Notes: a model not told the origin generated them from the letters alone. Shown: positions 17,583-26,651, counted from the first letter of the stretch. The stretch is DNA of 64,000 nucleotides from Nitratidesulfovibrio termitidis HI1 (GCF_000504305.1 NZ_KI632512.1:2551469-2615468); one strand, 5' to 3'. Translations and numbers: made by a program.

Positions 17583-17941
17583 CGTGCCTCCAAAAAACGG
17601 GGCAAGCCTTCGTGGAACGGGCCGCCGGGGCGAGGGGGGCTTGGGAGCGAAGAAAGGGTGCCGCATGCCGCTCGCGGCCACGACCATGGCACACAACCGT
17701 CGCAGATGCGGCACATTCGTTTCATCAGGGATACGCCGGAGCATTTGCCCGGCAATCCTTCTCCCCCTGCGGCGCAGTTGTGAAACACGGACCGCGCGAG
17801 GGACACCCCATGTGCTAGAATTACCCGATCATCCAGCATTTTACAATCGCCGGAAGCCCCCGGGACGGCGAAACAGGGAAACATCCGCTGCGCTGCCCGG
17901 CGGTTTTCGCACCGCCGCCAACGCCGTGCCCGCGACGGGGA
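17583..17941. other. intergenic region between the two signalling modules
   Basis: 359 bases, no gene. It should hold the promoter of the kinase starting at 17582. A less GC-rich patch around 17810-17850 includes, on the minus strand, TTGTAA and TAATTC separated by 17 bases, a weak sigma-70 candidate. No sigma-54 pattern with correct spacing. Confidence 0.3.
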
Positions 17942-20761
17942 TCAGATGGGGGCTGCGGGGTCCACGGCCCGGCGCGGGCGGTCGTCACCCCCGGCCTGAT
18001 CAGCCTCCGCCGACGCTGCCTGATCGGCCTCCTCCAGCAGGCGGCGGCAGTCGGCCAGCATGGCGGCGCGCCGCTCGGCCAGTTGCGGCCCGTCGTTCAT
18101 GATCATGTCCAACTGGCGGGTGTGGATGGTCATGTACCCGGCCACCAGCAGCATGCGCAGTGCGTCCGCCTCGGGCAGGTTTTCGATGCGGGCCGACAGC
18201 GCGTCGCGCCGCACCGTGCAGGCAAAGCCGAATTCGCCCAGCAGCCCGGCCACGAACTCCACCCGGCGCACCCGGCGTTCGATGTTGGCGGCCCCGCCGC
18301 GCAACTGAAAAACCACGTAGTTCTCGGGGGTGCGTTCGCCCACCAACGATTCCACGGCCACGAAGTGGAACCCGAAGCGCGAGTGCAGGCTACAGTAATT
18401 GCGCGAGACCATGAAGTAATTGCGCTCGGTGAAGAACGCGCTCTGCGACGCCGGGTCCAGATGCGGGTTGGCCGTGGCCTCGAACATCACCGACAGAAAG
18501 CCCTTGGCGTCCACCGGCGGCGGCCCCTGCCACGGCACGGCGTTCATGCCGCGCCACAGGGTGCGCATGGGCACGGAGGCTATCCGCGCGATGGGCACCA
18601 GCGGGCCGTTGACCTCGCCGTCGAAGCCGTCGTCCAGGTTGACCACCCAGAACTGCTTGGGCACGTCGCACTGCAACTGCTTGACCCGCTGCGGCGCGTG
18701 GCGCTGCTGCGAGCCGAAGCGGAACATCTCCGCCACGGCCTTTTCATGGCAGAACCGCCCAAGATCATGAAAGGTCTTGCAGTTGGCGGACTTGAAATCG
18801 GGCGAATCCGGGTCCAGGGTCAGGGGCAGCATGTGGTGGGCGGCGGCGTCCAGCGCCTGCAACACCGGGCTGCCGGGCATGAAGTTGCATTCGCGCGGGC
18901 CCGATTCGATGAAGGCCTCGATGCGGCCCGGATAGACCACGCCCACGTCGCCGTGCACGGTGACCACGGCCCCCTGCTCCAGCAGGTCCAGCGGGTTGCC
19001 CTGCCGGAACGGGCCGAACACGGCGGGCTTGCCGAATTCGCGCGCCACGGCGGCCAACTGGCTGGAAACGCGCCCCCGCTCGGCCACCACGGCGGCGGCA
19101 CGGTCCAGCAGCATGCCCCAGTCGGCCAGGTCGCGCGCCACCACCAGCACGGCTCCGTCAGGGAAAGAGCGCACGTCGTCCCGTTCGCGCACGATGTGCA
19201 CCGGCCCGGCCACCACGCCCGGCCCGGCGGTAACCCCGCCGTCCAGCAGGGCCGGGGGCGGGCATTCAAGCTGGGCGGCGTCTTCGGCCTCGGATTCGGC
19301 GTAGCTTTCCGGCAGGTGGGCGCGCGGCGCGGGCAATGGCCGGGCATGCAGCAGCGAGACGGAACCGTCCGGCTCCAGCAGCCAGTCGATCTCCTGGGGC
19401 AGGCCGCAGTGCTCCTCCACGGCCAGGGCCAGTTCGGCAACGGCACGGGCCGCCGCGTCATCAAGGACCGGCGCCGCCGGGCCGGATGCCGCATCGACGC
19501 CGGGGGCGATGCTGCGCAGCCGCACCGAACCGCCCACGCGGCACACGTGGTAGGCGTCCACGTCGTGCGCGCCGTCCTCCACGGCCTCGGACAGGCCACG
19601 CGCGGCGTAGACGTGCACCGAGGTGTCGCGGGCGTGCAGGGGGTTGCCGGTGTAGGCGATGCCCCCGGCCACGGGGGCCTCCACGGCAAAACAGCCCACG
19701 CACACGCAGGTGCCCGCATCGCGCAGGCCCCGGTTGCGGCGGTAGGCGATGGCCTGGGGCGAATACTTCAGGGCCAGGGTGGCGCGCAGGGCGTCCAGCA
19801 CCCGCTGCCGGTCGGATTGCCTGCCGTGCTGGGAGTCGGGGCCGATGCCATCTTCGAACAGGGGAATGGACGGACCCCACAGGGTCATGCCGCCCGCATC
19901 GTCGTCCGTGTTCTCGCCAACGCCCGTCGAACCCTGCGGCCAGACCCGCCCGCGCAGCAACAGGCGCATGTCGCGCCCCTGCGCGCCGGGCCGCGCGGCC
20001 ACCCGCGTGCGCAGGGCGGACAGGGCGTCCATGAGCGCGCCGGCAACCTCGTCCGGCGCCTCCGCCGTCTGGATCAGCCCGACGATGGAGGGCGAAAGGT
20101 CCATCAGATTGTCCGGCCTGATGCCGCCCGAAGCCTGCACTCGCCGCCCGATTTCCTCTTGCAGCCCCTGATGGCGGAACAGCCGCTGGCAGGCGGCGGC
20201 GGTGACGATGAACCCGTCGGGTACCCCGCCACCCGGCACTCCGGATGTCTCAGATTGCGCGGATGTCGCGGAAGTCGCGGAAGTCGCGGGCGCGGCATCA
20301 TCCGCCCCGCGCGGGGCCAACGCCGCACGCAGCCCCCCCAGCCGGGTCAGGGCAGGGTCGGCAAGGTCTGGCTGGGCAAGGTCCGGATGGCCGAACGGCA
20401 GGGCAAGCGGGCCGTCCATGGTGGCCGGGCGGCCATAGACAATGGCCGCCACCTCGGCCTGGATGGCGTCGAAGCGGGCGGAAAGTTCCGGGTAGCGGCC
20501 GGGGGCCAGTTCGTCCAACTGGCGGATGCACTGGAAGACCTGGGTGGTGATGCGGGTGCACAGCGAGCGCACCGTCTGCATGCCGAAGGGATGGACACAG
20601 CACAGGGCCAGTTCCATCTCGGTCATCACTTCCTGCAGCTTGGCCCAGGCGTTGAGCACCAGCTTGAAGCGGTGATACCGCGCCGCGAAGGCCTCTTCGG
20701 CGGCGGCGCGTTCCTCGTCCCGCCGCTTGCGGCGGAAGGGCAGCCAGCAGAACAGACCCAT
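17942..20761 (-). CDS. PEP-synthase-like protein, degenerate paralogue
   Basis: 939 residues, aligned over its whole length with the protein at 12412. The C-terminal domain is strongly conserved (Arg-Phe-Cys-His-Glu-Lys, Gly-Phe-Leu-Ser-Val-Met, Glu-Asn-Tyr-Val, His-Thr-Arg-Gln), but the enzymatic parts are not. The swivel His is replaced by Gln568 (Ser-Ser-Gln-Leu-Ala-Ala), and the Val-Arg-Ser-Ser-Ala...Glu-Asp / Phe-Ala-Gly-Gln region is replaced by unrelated residues around 262-300, although Glu-Ile-Asp-Trp and Ala-Arg-Pro remain. A Ser-Ala-Thr repeat at about 157-165 comes from a 9-bp DNA repeat. It should be catalytically dead as a phosphotransferase and may act as a scaffold or antagonist of the other copy. 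It is co-transcribed with the receiver at 20798. Confidence 0.82.
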   Translation of the reverse strand: MGLFCWLPFRRKRRDEERAAAEEAFAARYHRFKLVLNAWAKLQEVMTEMELALCCVHPFGMQTVRSLCTRITTQVFQCIRQLDELAPGRYPELSARFDAIQAEVAAIVYGRPATMDGPLALPFGHPDLAQPDLADPALTRLGGLRAALAPRGADDAAPATSATSATSAQSETSGVPGGGVPDGFIVTAAACQRLFRHQGLQEEIGRRVQASGGIRPDNLMDLSPSIVGLIQTAEAPDEVAGALMDALSALRTRVAARPGAQGRDMRLLLRGRVWPQGSTGVGENTDDDAGGMTLWGPSIPLFEDGIGPDSQHGRQSDRQRVLDALRATLALKYSPQAIAYRRNRGLRDAGTCVCVGCFAVEAPVAGGIAYTGNPLHARDTSVHVYAARGLSEAVEDGAHDVDAYHVCRVGGSVRLRSIAPGVDAASGPAAPVLDDAAARAVAELALAVEEHCGLPQEIDWLLEPDGSVSLLHARPLPAPRAHLPESYAESEAEDAAQLECPPPALLDGGVTAGPGVVAGPVHIVRERDDVRSFPDGAVLVVARDLADWGMLLDRAAAVVAERGRVSSQLAAVAREFGKPAVFGPFRQGNPLDLLEQGAVVTVHGDVGVVYPGRIEAFIESGPRECNFMPGSPVLQALDAAAHHMLPLTLDPDSPDFKSANCKTFHDLGRFCHEKAVAEMFRFGSQQRHAPQRVKQLQCDVPKQFWVVNLDDGFDGEVNGPLVPIARIASVPMRTLWRGMNAVPWQGPPPVDAKGFLSVMFEATANPHLDPASQSAFFTERNYFMVSRNYCSLHSRFGFHFVAVESLVGERTPENYVVFQLRGGAANIERRVRRVEFVAGLLGEFGFACTVRRDALSARIENLPEADALRMLLVAGYMTIHTRQLDMIMNDGPQLAERRAAMLADCRRLLEEADQAASAEADQAGGDDRPRRAVDPAAPI

Positions 20762-20797
20762 GGCGGTTTTCCGGATGGAAGCAGGTTTCGGACGCCT

Positions 20798-21274
20798 TTA
20801 GGAACCCTTGCGCGCCGCCGCCCTACGATCAAGCTGGCACTGGGTGTAGGCGTCCTCGATCTTGAACAGCAACTCGTCGAAATCGGTTGGCTTCATCAGG
20901 TAGCCGAAGGCGCCAAGGCGCATGCCCTCCACCGCCACCTCCATGTCGGCGTGGCCGGAAAGCATGATCACCTCCACCCCCGGGAATTCGGTGCGGATGC
21001 GCTCCAACGCGCGCATGCCGCCCATGCCCGGCATCTTCACGTCCATGACCACCACGTCGGCTCCCTGGCGGGCCAGGTGTTCCAACGCTTCTTCTCCGCT
21101 GGCCGCGCGCGCCGCCGGGAAACCGCGTTTGCCAAGGCGCAGGGCCAGCATCTCGGTGCTTTCCGGCTCGTCGTCCACCAGCAGGACGCGCGGCAATGGC
21201 TTGCCGGAGTCGGGCCCTGCACCGCCGGAGTGGGCGCCGCCGGAATGGGCATCTGATGTCGGCGTGTCGGTCAT
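20798..21274 (-). CDS. CheY-like response regulator paired with degenerate PEP-synthase-like protein
   Basis: 158 residues. A Gly/Ser/His-rich lead (1-25), then a receiver with Asp34-Asp35, phospho-acceptor Asp78 in Val-Met-Asp-Val-Lys-Met-Pro-Gly-Met, Ser in Leu-Ser-Gly-His, and Lys-Pro. No output domain. It resembles the receiver at 15333 (Gly-His-Ala, Leu-Gly-Ala-Phe-x-Tyr-Leu/Met-Lys-Pro), so receiver and PEP-synthase-like gene were duplicated together. GGGAGG precedes the ATG at 21274, and the next gene starts 36 bases after its stop. Its kinase is not adjacent on the same strand; the divergent kinase at 21654 is the nearest candidate. Confidence 0.88.
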   Translation of the reverse strand: MTDTPTSDAHSGGAHSGGAGPDSGKPLPRVLLVDDEPESTEMLALRLGKRGFPAARAASGEEALEHLARQGADVVVMDVKMPGMGGMRALERIRTEFPGVEVIMLSGHADMEVAVEGMRLGAFGYLMKPTDFDELLFKIEDAYTQCQLDRRAAARKGS

Positions 21275-21491
21275 GGGGCCTCCCGGCGTCTGGATGGCGC
21301 GCCCGTGCCCCACCCCGGGAGAGGGAGATGTGGAGACAGGTCCGCCCTGCCTTCCTACCGCTCTTTGGGATGGGCCACAAGGTGGCTGGATGCACGACAG
21401 TGCCGCTCTCGCCACGATGCTGCGCAGGGGGCTGACGGGATACGCCGGGCGATGTCCCGCGCGTCCGCGTCATTCGGACCTGCTGGGCAGG

Positions 21492-21536
21492 CCGATTCAG
21501 CCGATTCAGCCGGTTCAGCCGGTTCAGCCGGAGCAG
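21492..21536. repeat. 9-bp tandem repeat in a divergent intergenic region
   Basis: Five 9-base units: CCGATTCAG twice, CCGGTTCAG twice, CCGGAGCAG once. They lie in the 379-base gap (21275-21653) between the divergent receiver and kinase genes. Nothing else is recognisable in that gap apart from the Shine-Dalgarno of the receiver. Confidence 0.9.
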
Positions 21537-21653
21537 CCGGGCAGGCCGGGCCACCCGCTCCTCTCGTTGTTCCCGCGCGTGAATTGGGCTAGAACCACCC
21601 TGACCCACTGACATGCTGGCACCGCAACCTCACATTCGGCCCACGGATTCGCC

Positions 21654-22772
21654 ATGGTGAACTGGAGACTGCCCCGGGTGGTGCGCTTTCGCCCCAGCCT
21701 GCGCGTACGCATCGGCCTGCTGCTGGCCGCGCTGGCGGCCACGTCCATGGCCGCCGCCGCGCTGCCGCTGCTCATGGCCAGCGGACGGCTGTCCCTGCCC
21801 ACGCCCTTCGGCACCTGGACGGCGGACCCGGCCACCGACGCCCTGGGGCTGATGCTGGTGGTTCTGTTTCTGGCAGGGCTGCTGGCCGTGGTCGTGTTCC
21901 GCCAGGTGCTGGGCCCCATCCGCCGCCTGGCGCTGGAAGGGTTGGAGGATGCCGACGCCTACGGCAACGAGGTGGAGGTGCTGGACCGCCGCCTGCGCCA
22001 CCTGCTGGACACCATGCACCGCACCCAGGTGCAGTTGGAAGAAAGCCACGAAACCCTGCGCCAGACCGAAAAACTGGCCCTGGTGGGCAAGCTGGCCGCC
22101 GGGGTGGCCCATTCCATCCGCAATCCGCTGACGTCGGTGAAGCTGCGCCTGTTCGCGCTGGAACGCAGCCTGAAGCTGGGGCCGGACCAGAAGGAACAGC
22201 AGGAAGACTTCGAGGTCATCGCCGCAGAAATCCGCCACCTGGACGCCATCGTCACCAATTTTCTGGAATTCTCGCGCCGCCCGCGCCTGCGCATGCAGCC
22301 GGTCAGCCCGTCCGACGTGGTGGACATGACCCTGCAACTGCTCAAACACCGCCTGGAATCGTTCAACGTGGCGGTTGCGGTACACCGGACAGAACGCCTG
22401 CCCCTGGTGGACGGCGATGCCGAACAGCTGAAGGAAGCGCTGGTCAACCTCATCCTGAACGCCTGCGAAGCCATGGGCTACAACGGCACGCTGGACATCA
22501 CGGAAGAAAAGGGCATCATCAATCCGTTGGGCCGGGCCGTGGTCATCCGCATTGCGGACAGCGGCCCCGGCGTGCCCCAGCATATCCGCGACGAAGTGTT
22601 CCAGCCGTTCTTCAGCACCAAGGAAGAAGGCACCGGCCTTGGCCTGCCCATCGCCCGGCGTATCTTCGAGGAGCATGGCGGCTGGCTGCACCTGCATTCG
22701 GCGCACGGCAAGGGAGCCACCTTCGTCATCGTGCTGCCCGCCCGCAAGGACGACTCATGGCTAAGATCCTGA
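21654..22772 (+). CDS. membrane sensor histidine kinase
   Basis: 372 residues. Two membrane helices (about 17-40 and 62-82) with a very short loop, a HAMP-like linker, HisKA with His153 in Ala-His-Ser-Ile-Arg-Asn-Pro-Leu, and HATPase with Asn-Ala-Cys-Glu-Ala, Asp-Ser-Gly-Pro-Gly and Gly-Thr-Gly-Leu-Gly-Leu boxes. With only a tiny periplasmic loop it probably senses membrane state or a cytoplasmic signal. Its last 16 bases overlap the NtrC-type regulator at 22757, so the two form a translationally coupled pair. It is divergent from the receiver/PEP-synthase-like module at 20798. Confidence 0.92.
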   Translation: MVNWRLPRVVRFRPSLRVRIGLLLAALAATSMAAAALPLLMASGRLSLPTPFGTWTADPATDALGLMLVVLFLAGLLAVVVFRQVLGPIRRLALEGLEDADAYGNEVEVLDRRLRHLLDTMHRTQVQLEESHETLRQTEKLALVGKLAAGVAHSIRNPLTSVKLRLFALERSLKLGPDQKEQQEDFEVIAAEIRHLDAIVTNFLEFSRRPRLRMQPVSPSDVVDMTLQLLKHRLESFNVAVAVHRTERLPLVDGDAEQLKEALVNLILNACEAMGYNGTLDITEEKGIINPLGRAVVIRIADSGPGVPQHIRDEVFQPFFSTKEEGTGLGLPIARRIFEEHGGWLHLHSAHGKGATFVIVLPARKDDSWLRS

Positions 22773-24223
22773 TAGTCGACGACGAACTGCAACTGCGCCA
22801 AAGCTTCCAGCGTCTGCTGGCCGGGGAAGGCCACGACGTGCGCGCCGCCTCCACCGGCGAGCAGGGCATCAAGCTGGTGCGCGAAGAGTTGCCCGAACTG
22901 GTGATCATGGACGTGCGCATGCCCGGCATGGACGGCCTGACCGCCCTGCGTGCCATCCGTGAGATAGACGCCCGCCTGCCGGTGGTCATCATGACCGCCT
23001 ATTCCACCACCGAGACCGCCATCGAGGCCACCAAGCTGGGGGCCTTCGACTACATCCTGAAGCCCTTCGAAATCCCGGACATTCTCGCGCTCATCGAGCA
23101 GGCCGTGGAGGCGGGCCGCCGCATGCGCGCCCGCGTGGACATGGTGGCCGACGGCGAGGACGGCGACGGCGCCGGGCAGGAACCGCTGGGCGAAGCCCTG
23201 GTGGGCACCAGCCGGGCCATGCACCAGGTGTACAAGGCCATCGGCCGGGCCGCGCCCACCGACGCCCTGGTGCTGGTGCGGGGCGAATCGGGCACCGGCA
23301 AGGAACTGGTGGCCCGCGCCGTGTACCAGCACAGCCTGCGCGGCGAAAAGCCGTTTCTGGTCATCAACTGCGTGGCCATTCCGGATACGCTGCTGGAAAG
23401 CGAGCTGTTCGGCTACGAGAAGGGGGCCTTCACCGGGGCCACCAACCGCCGGGTGGGCAAGATAGAACAGGCGGGCGGCGGCACCGTGTTCCTGGACGAA
23501 ATAGGCGACATGCCCCTGGGCATTCAGGCCAAGCTGCTGCGCCTGTTGCAGGAAAAGCAGATCGAACGGCTGGGCGGCAGGCAGCCCATCCCCGTGGACG
23601 TGCGCATCATCGCCGCCACCAACACCGACCTGGAAGCCGCCGTGGCCGACGGGCGCTTCCGCGAGGACCTGTACTACCGGCTGAAGGTGGTCACCCTGTG
23701 GCTGCCCCCCCTGCGCGAACGTAGCGAGGACATCCCCCCGCTGGCCCGGTACTTTCTGGCCCGCTTCTCGCGCGAGATGGACATGCAGAACCCCGGCATC
23801 ACCCCGGAGGCCCTGGCCTATCTGGAAGCACAGCCGTGGCCGGGCAACGTGCGCGAACTGGGCAACACCGTGCACAAGGCGCTGGTGTTCAGCCGGGGCG
23901 GGCCGCTGGGCGAACCGGACCTGAAGCAGGCGCTTGAAGCCAGCCGGGGCGTGCGCCCCGGCAGCGAAGGCCCGACCTGCGACCTTTCGCTGGCCGCCGA
24001 CCAGACCATGCAGGAGCTCATCCGCCGCACCCTCAGCGAAAGCGACGGCGACAACGTGTTCGATTCGCTGATGGACCACGTGGGGCGGCTGGTGGTGCGC
24101 GAGGCGCTGCACCTTACCGGGGGCAACCGCACCCGCGCCGCGCGCCTGCTGGGGCTTTCGCGCCCCACCCTGCTGGCCAAGATCGAAAAATACGGCCTGC
24201 GCATAGAGACGCAGGTTTCCTGA
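22757..24223 (+). CDS. sigma-54-dependent NtrC-family response regulator
   Basis: 488 residues in the classic order: receiver (1-120, phospho-Asp in Ile-Met-Asp-Val-Arg-Met-Pro), AAA+ domain with Walker A Gly-Glu-Ser-Gly-Thr-Gly-Lys-Glu, the sigma-54 contact loop Gly-Ala-Phe-Thr-Gly-Ala, Walker B Phe-Leu-Asp-Glu-Ile-Gly-Asp, and a C-terminal Fis-type helix-turn-helix (Asn-Arg-Thr-Arg-Ala-Ala-Arg-Leu-Leu-Gly). It activates RpoN promoters when phosphorylated, presumably by the overlapping kinase gene. Targets are unknown; the sigma-54 promoter at 8918 is the only clear one in this window. Confidence 0.95.
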   Translation: MAKILIVDDELQLRQSFQRLLAGEGHDVRAASTGEQGIKLVREELPELVIMDVRMPGMDGLTALRAIREIDARLPVVIMTAYSTTETAIEATKLGAFDYILKPFEIPDILALIEQAVEAGRRMRARVDMVADGEDGDGAGQEPLGEALVGTSRAMHQVYKAIGRAAPTDALVLVRGESGTGKELVARAVYQHSLRGEKPFLVINCVAIPDTLLESELFGYEKGAFTGATNRRVGKIEQAGGGTVFLDEIGDMPLGIQAKLLRLLQEKQIERLGGRQPIPVDVRIIAATNTDLEAAVADGRFREDLYYRLKVVTLWLPPLRERSEDIPPLARYFLARFSREMDMQNPGITPEALAYLEAQPWPGNVRELGNTVHKALVFSRGGPLGEPDLKQALEASRGVRPGSEGPTCDLSLAADQTMQELIRRTLSESDGDNVFDSLMDHVGRLVVREALHLTGGNRTRAARLLGLSRPTLLAKIEKYGLRIETQVS

Positions 24224-24418
24224 CGGCAACTGTCCGTCCGTACGCCCCCATTTCTCCACCAGTTCACCGCTCCCCCGCGCCACGTGCGGCATCTCTTGCG
24301 ACTGCCCGTTCAACTAGCATCAACGAAAGGCCCGCCACACCGCGAGGCTGGCCGGTTTCATCCGTTATCACCCTCTTGTGTTGCGACCGTTTCTCGGATA
24401 GTTGCAAGGTACCAAATG

Positions 24419-24450
24419 GCAAGACTGCTATCATATATTTTTTGCAAGAC
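24419..24450 (-). promoter_or_regulatory. putative GntR operator half-sites before gntR
   Basis: Two direct copies of GTCTTGC on the minus strand (24419-24425 and 24444-24450), 25 bases apart, in an A/T-rich patch 45 bases before the gntR ATG. The same GTCTTGC forms one arm of the palindrome in both suyA promoters (37872, 40259), suggesting autoregulation. Confidence 0.5.
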
Positions 24451-24494
24451 CCGACCCGAACCAGGAAGCCCACGGTTTCCGGAACCACCCATAG

Positions 24495-25226
24495 ATGCAC
24501 ATGCCCGTAAAGCCCGCCTTCAACCCCCTGTATCAGCAGGTCAAGGAATCGCTGCTCCGCCGCATCGCCGCTGGTGAATGGGCGCCGGGCAGCTTCCTGC
24601 CCAGCGAACCCGTGCTGGCCGAAGAATACGGCGTCAGCCACGGCACCCTGCGCAAGGCCCTGAACGAGCTGACCGCAGAGCGCCGCGTGGTGCGGTACCA
24701 GGGCAAGGGCACGGCGGTGGCCACCTTCGACGCGGACGAAGCGTTGTTCCGTTTCTTCCGCATCGTCAGCTGCGAGGACAGGCGTACCCTGCCTATTTCC
24801 GAAGTGCTCGGGGCTTCCCGCGGCAAGGCCGACGCCGAAGAGGCGGCGGCGCTGGACATTGCCCTGGGCTCGCCGGTGCTGCGCATAGACCGCGTGCGTT
24901 CGCTGGACGGCGTGCCGCTGCTGAACGAACGCATCGCCCTGAGTTGCGCGCGCATGCCGGGCATCGAGGCCATTCCCGTGGGGGCGCTGCCCAACACGCT
25001 GTACGATTTCTTCCAGAAGCGCTTCAACGTCACCATCGCCAAGGCGGACGAAAGCATCACCGCCGTGGCTGCCGACAAGAGCGACGCCGAGCGCCTTGGC
25101 GTACCGGTGGGGCACCCCCTGCTGGCCATCCGCCGCGTGGCCATGGACATAGAGGAAAACCCCGTGGAACTGCGCCACACCCGCTGCGTGACCACCAACT
25201 TTCACTACCGCACCAAGCTTTCCTGA
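24495..25226 (+). CDS. GntR-family regulator (HutC type, UTRA domain)
   Basis: 243 residues. An N-terminal winged helix (8-72) carries the GntR signature Leu-Pro-Ser-Glu-x-x-Leu-Ala-Glu-Glu-Tyr-Gly-Val-Ser and Gly-Thr-Leu-Arg-Lys-Ala. It is followed by a ligand-binding UTRA domain (about 90-235). It is divergent to the catabolic genes on the minus strand (comC-like, larA-like, tct, suyAB) and is the obvious local regulator; its likely ligand is the pathway substrate. It probably represses from GTCTTGCATAAGAC-like sites. The ATG at 24495 has no strong Shine-Dalgarno; Met3 is an alternative. Confidence 0.9.
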   Translation: MHMPVKPAFNPLYQQVKESLLRRIAAGEWAPGSFLPSEPVLAEEYGVSHGTLRKALNELTAERRVVRYQGKGTAVATFDADEALFRFFRIVSCEDRRTLPISEVLGASRGKADAEEAAALDIALGSPVLRIDRVRSLDGVPLLNERIALSCARMPGIEAIPVGALPNTLYDFFQKRFNVTIAKADESITAVAADKSDAERLGVPVGHPLLAIRRVAMDIEENPVELRHTRCVTTNFHYRTKLS

Positions 25227-25266
25227 TTTTCCGCCCGGCTCTCGCCAAACGGACCATCACCAGCCA

Positions 25267-25322
25267 GGCATCACAGGTCGGGCATCACAGGTCGGGCATC
25301 ACAGGTCGGGCATCACAGGTCG
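25267..25322. repeat. 14-bp tandem repeat, four copies
   Basis: The unit GGCATCACAGGTCG is repeated exactly four times without change, between the gntR stop and the shared terminator. Recent expansion is likely given the perfect identity. Confidence 0.97.
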
Positions 25323-25356
25323 GGCCACACGCCCGCGCCCGGCACGCAAACAACGG

Positions 25357-25386
25357 AACGGGCCTTCCCTGTAGGGAAGGCCCGTT
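25357..25386. terminator. bidirectional terminator between gntR and comC-like gene
   Basis: A perfect 13-bp stem AACGGGCCTTCCC / GGGAAGGCCCGTT with loop TGTA separates two convergent genes. Confidence 0.8.
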
Positions 25387-25473
25387 CTTGCGTTTGCGGC
25401 GGATTGGCGTTGCGTTCGGCCCCGTCACCCGACACCTGTCACCGCGGGAATTCAGGTTGCGGATGCCTTGCGG

Positions 25474-26508
25474 TCACGCACTCCCGGCGCGCCGCAAAAG
25501 ATCCTGATGCAGCGACCACGGCAGGGCCACTCCTTCGCGAAGCGCCCGGCGTTGCAGTTCGAACCGCCGCGCGCCGGGCAGGCGGGTGGACGGCTGGTCC
25601 AGCACGTGGCCCAGAAGGGCAGCGGCGCGCCCGGCAAAATCTGCACCGAAGGCCTGCGGCGCCAGTAGCAGCATGCACTGCCCGGTGCGGGGCGGGCCGC
25701 CCTCCGCATCCAGAAACGACGTGGCCTCGTACGCGTGATTGCTGCCGGTGAGCGAAGCAGCCAGCAATTCCACCATCAGGGCCAGCGCAGCGCCCTTGGC
25801 CCCGCCAAAGGGCAGCAGCATGCCGCCAAGCGCGGCCCGCGCGTCGGTGGTGGGGCTGCCGTTCCCGTCCACGGCCCAGCCTTCGGGAATGGGCTTGCCC
25901 TCGCGCGCGGCGGCAACGATCTTGCCGCGCGCCACCGTGCTCAGCGAAAGGTCCATGACCAGCGGGTCGTGCTCCACCCCTTCAGCACCGGCAGCCTCTC
26001 CGACAGGCGCCGGGCAGGCAAAGGCCAGGGGGTTGGTGCCCAGCGAGGCGCGGTTGCCGCCCCACGGGGCCATGGCCGCCGGGGTGTTGGCGAACAGCAG
26101 CGCCACCAGCCCCTGCCGGGCGGCCCGCTCCACGTGCAGCCCGGCCACCCCGCAATGGTGCGAACCGGTCACCCCCAGCGCCGCGCAGCCCATGCGCTGC
26201 GCCAGCGGCACGGCCACGTCCAGCCCGGCCTCCAGCGCCGGGTAGGCAAAGCCGCATCCCGCATCCACGCGCACGGTGGCGGGCAACGGTGTTTCCACCC
26301 GGGGCACGGCATCGCCGCGCACCTTGCCTGTCGCCACCTGGTCGGCGTATTGCGGCAGGCGTGCCACCCCGTGCGAGGGGATGCCCATGCACTCGGCGGC
26401 CACCAGCGCCCCGGCCACGGAGGACGCGGCGGCGGGCAACACGCCCACCCGTTCCAGCACGGTGCGGCACAGCGCCGCAAGATCGTCGGGCCTGAGGACC
26501 ACGGTCAT
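25474..26508 (-). CDS. comC: LDH2/MDH-family oxidoreductase, probable (R)-sulfolactate dehydrogenase
   Basis: 344 residues, a NAD(P)-dependent 2-hydroxyacid dehydrogenase of the type 2 malate/lactate family. Signatures: Ser-His-Gly-Val-Ala-Arg-Leu (about 46-52), Ser-His-His-Cys-Gly-Val-Ala-Gly, Thr-Asn-Pro-Leu-Ala-Phe, Asp-Leu-Ser-Leu-Ser-Thr-Val-Ala-Arg-Gly-Lys, and Gly-Gly-Ala-Lys-Gly-Ala-Ala-Leu. ComC, which interconverts (R)-sulfolactate and 3-sulfopyruvate, belongs here. The specific call rests on context with suyAB, tct genes and a racemase homologue; a malate or other hydroxyacid dehydrogenase is possible. AGGAG precedes the ATG at 26508. Confidence 0.7.
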   Translation of the reverse strand: MTVVLRPDDLAALCRTVLERVGVLPAAASSVAGALVAAECMGIPSHGVARLPQYADQVATGKVRGDAVPRVETPLPATVRVDAGCGFAYPALEAGLDVAVPLAQRMGCAALGVTGSHHCGVAGLHVERAARQGLVALLFANTPAAMAPWGGNRASLGTNPLAFACPAPVGEAAGAEGVEHDPLVMDLSLSTVARGKIVAAAREGKPIPEGWAVDGNGSPTTDARAALGGMLLPFGGAKGAALALMVELLAASLTGSNHAYEATSFLDAEGGPPRTGQCMLLLAPQAFGADFAGRAAALLGHVLDQPSTRLPGARRFELQRRALREGVALPWSLHQDLLRRAGSA

Positions 26509-26651
26509 GGTTGCTCCTGCAGCTGTTTGACTCCAAGACGCATGCGCCAGGTTGCCGTCCCCGCCAGTGGCAGGGTTCAAGGGGCGTCTTTACAGCAGGA
26601 TGTACGTTCGCTGGCGACGCCAACGGCGAAAGGATCCGTTGAAAACACCTC

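Noticed and set aside
18083-21256. 1057-codon open frame on the plus strand
   Set aside because: It is antisense to the well-supported PEP-synthase-like and receiver genes. Its composition (Gly/His/Gln/Arg) is the usual shadow of GC-rich coding DNA; the same holds for long antisense frames at 15789-17783, 12487-15267 and 51942-54320.
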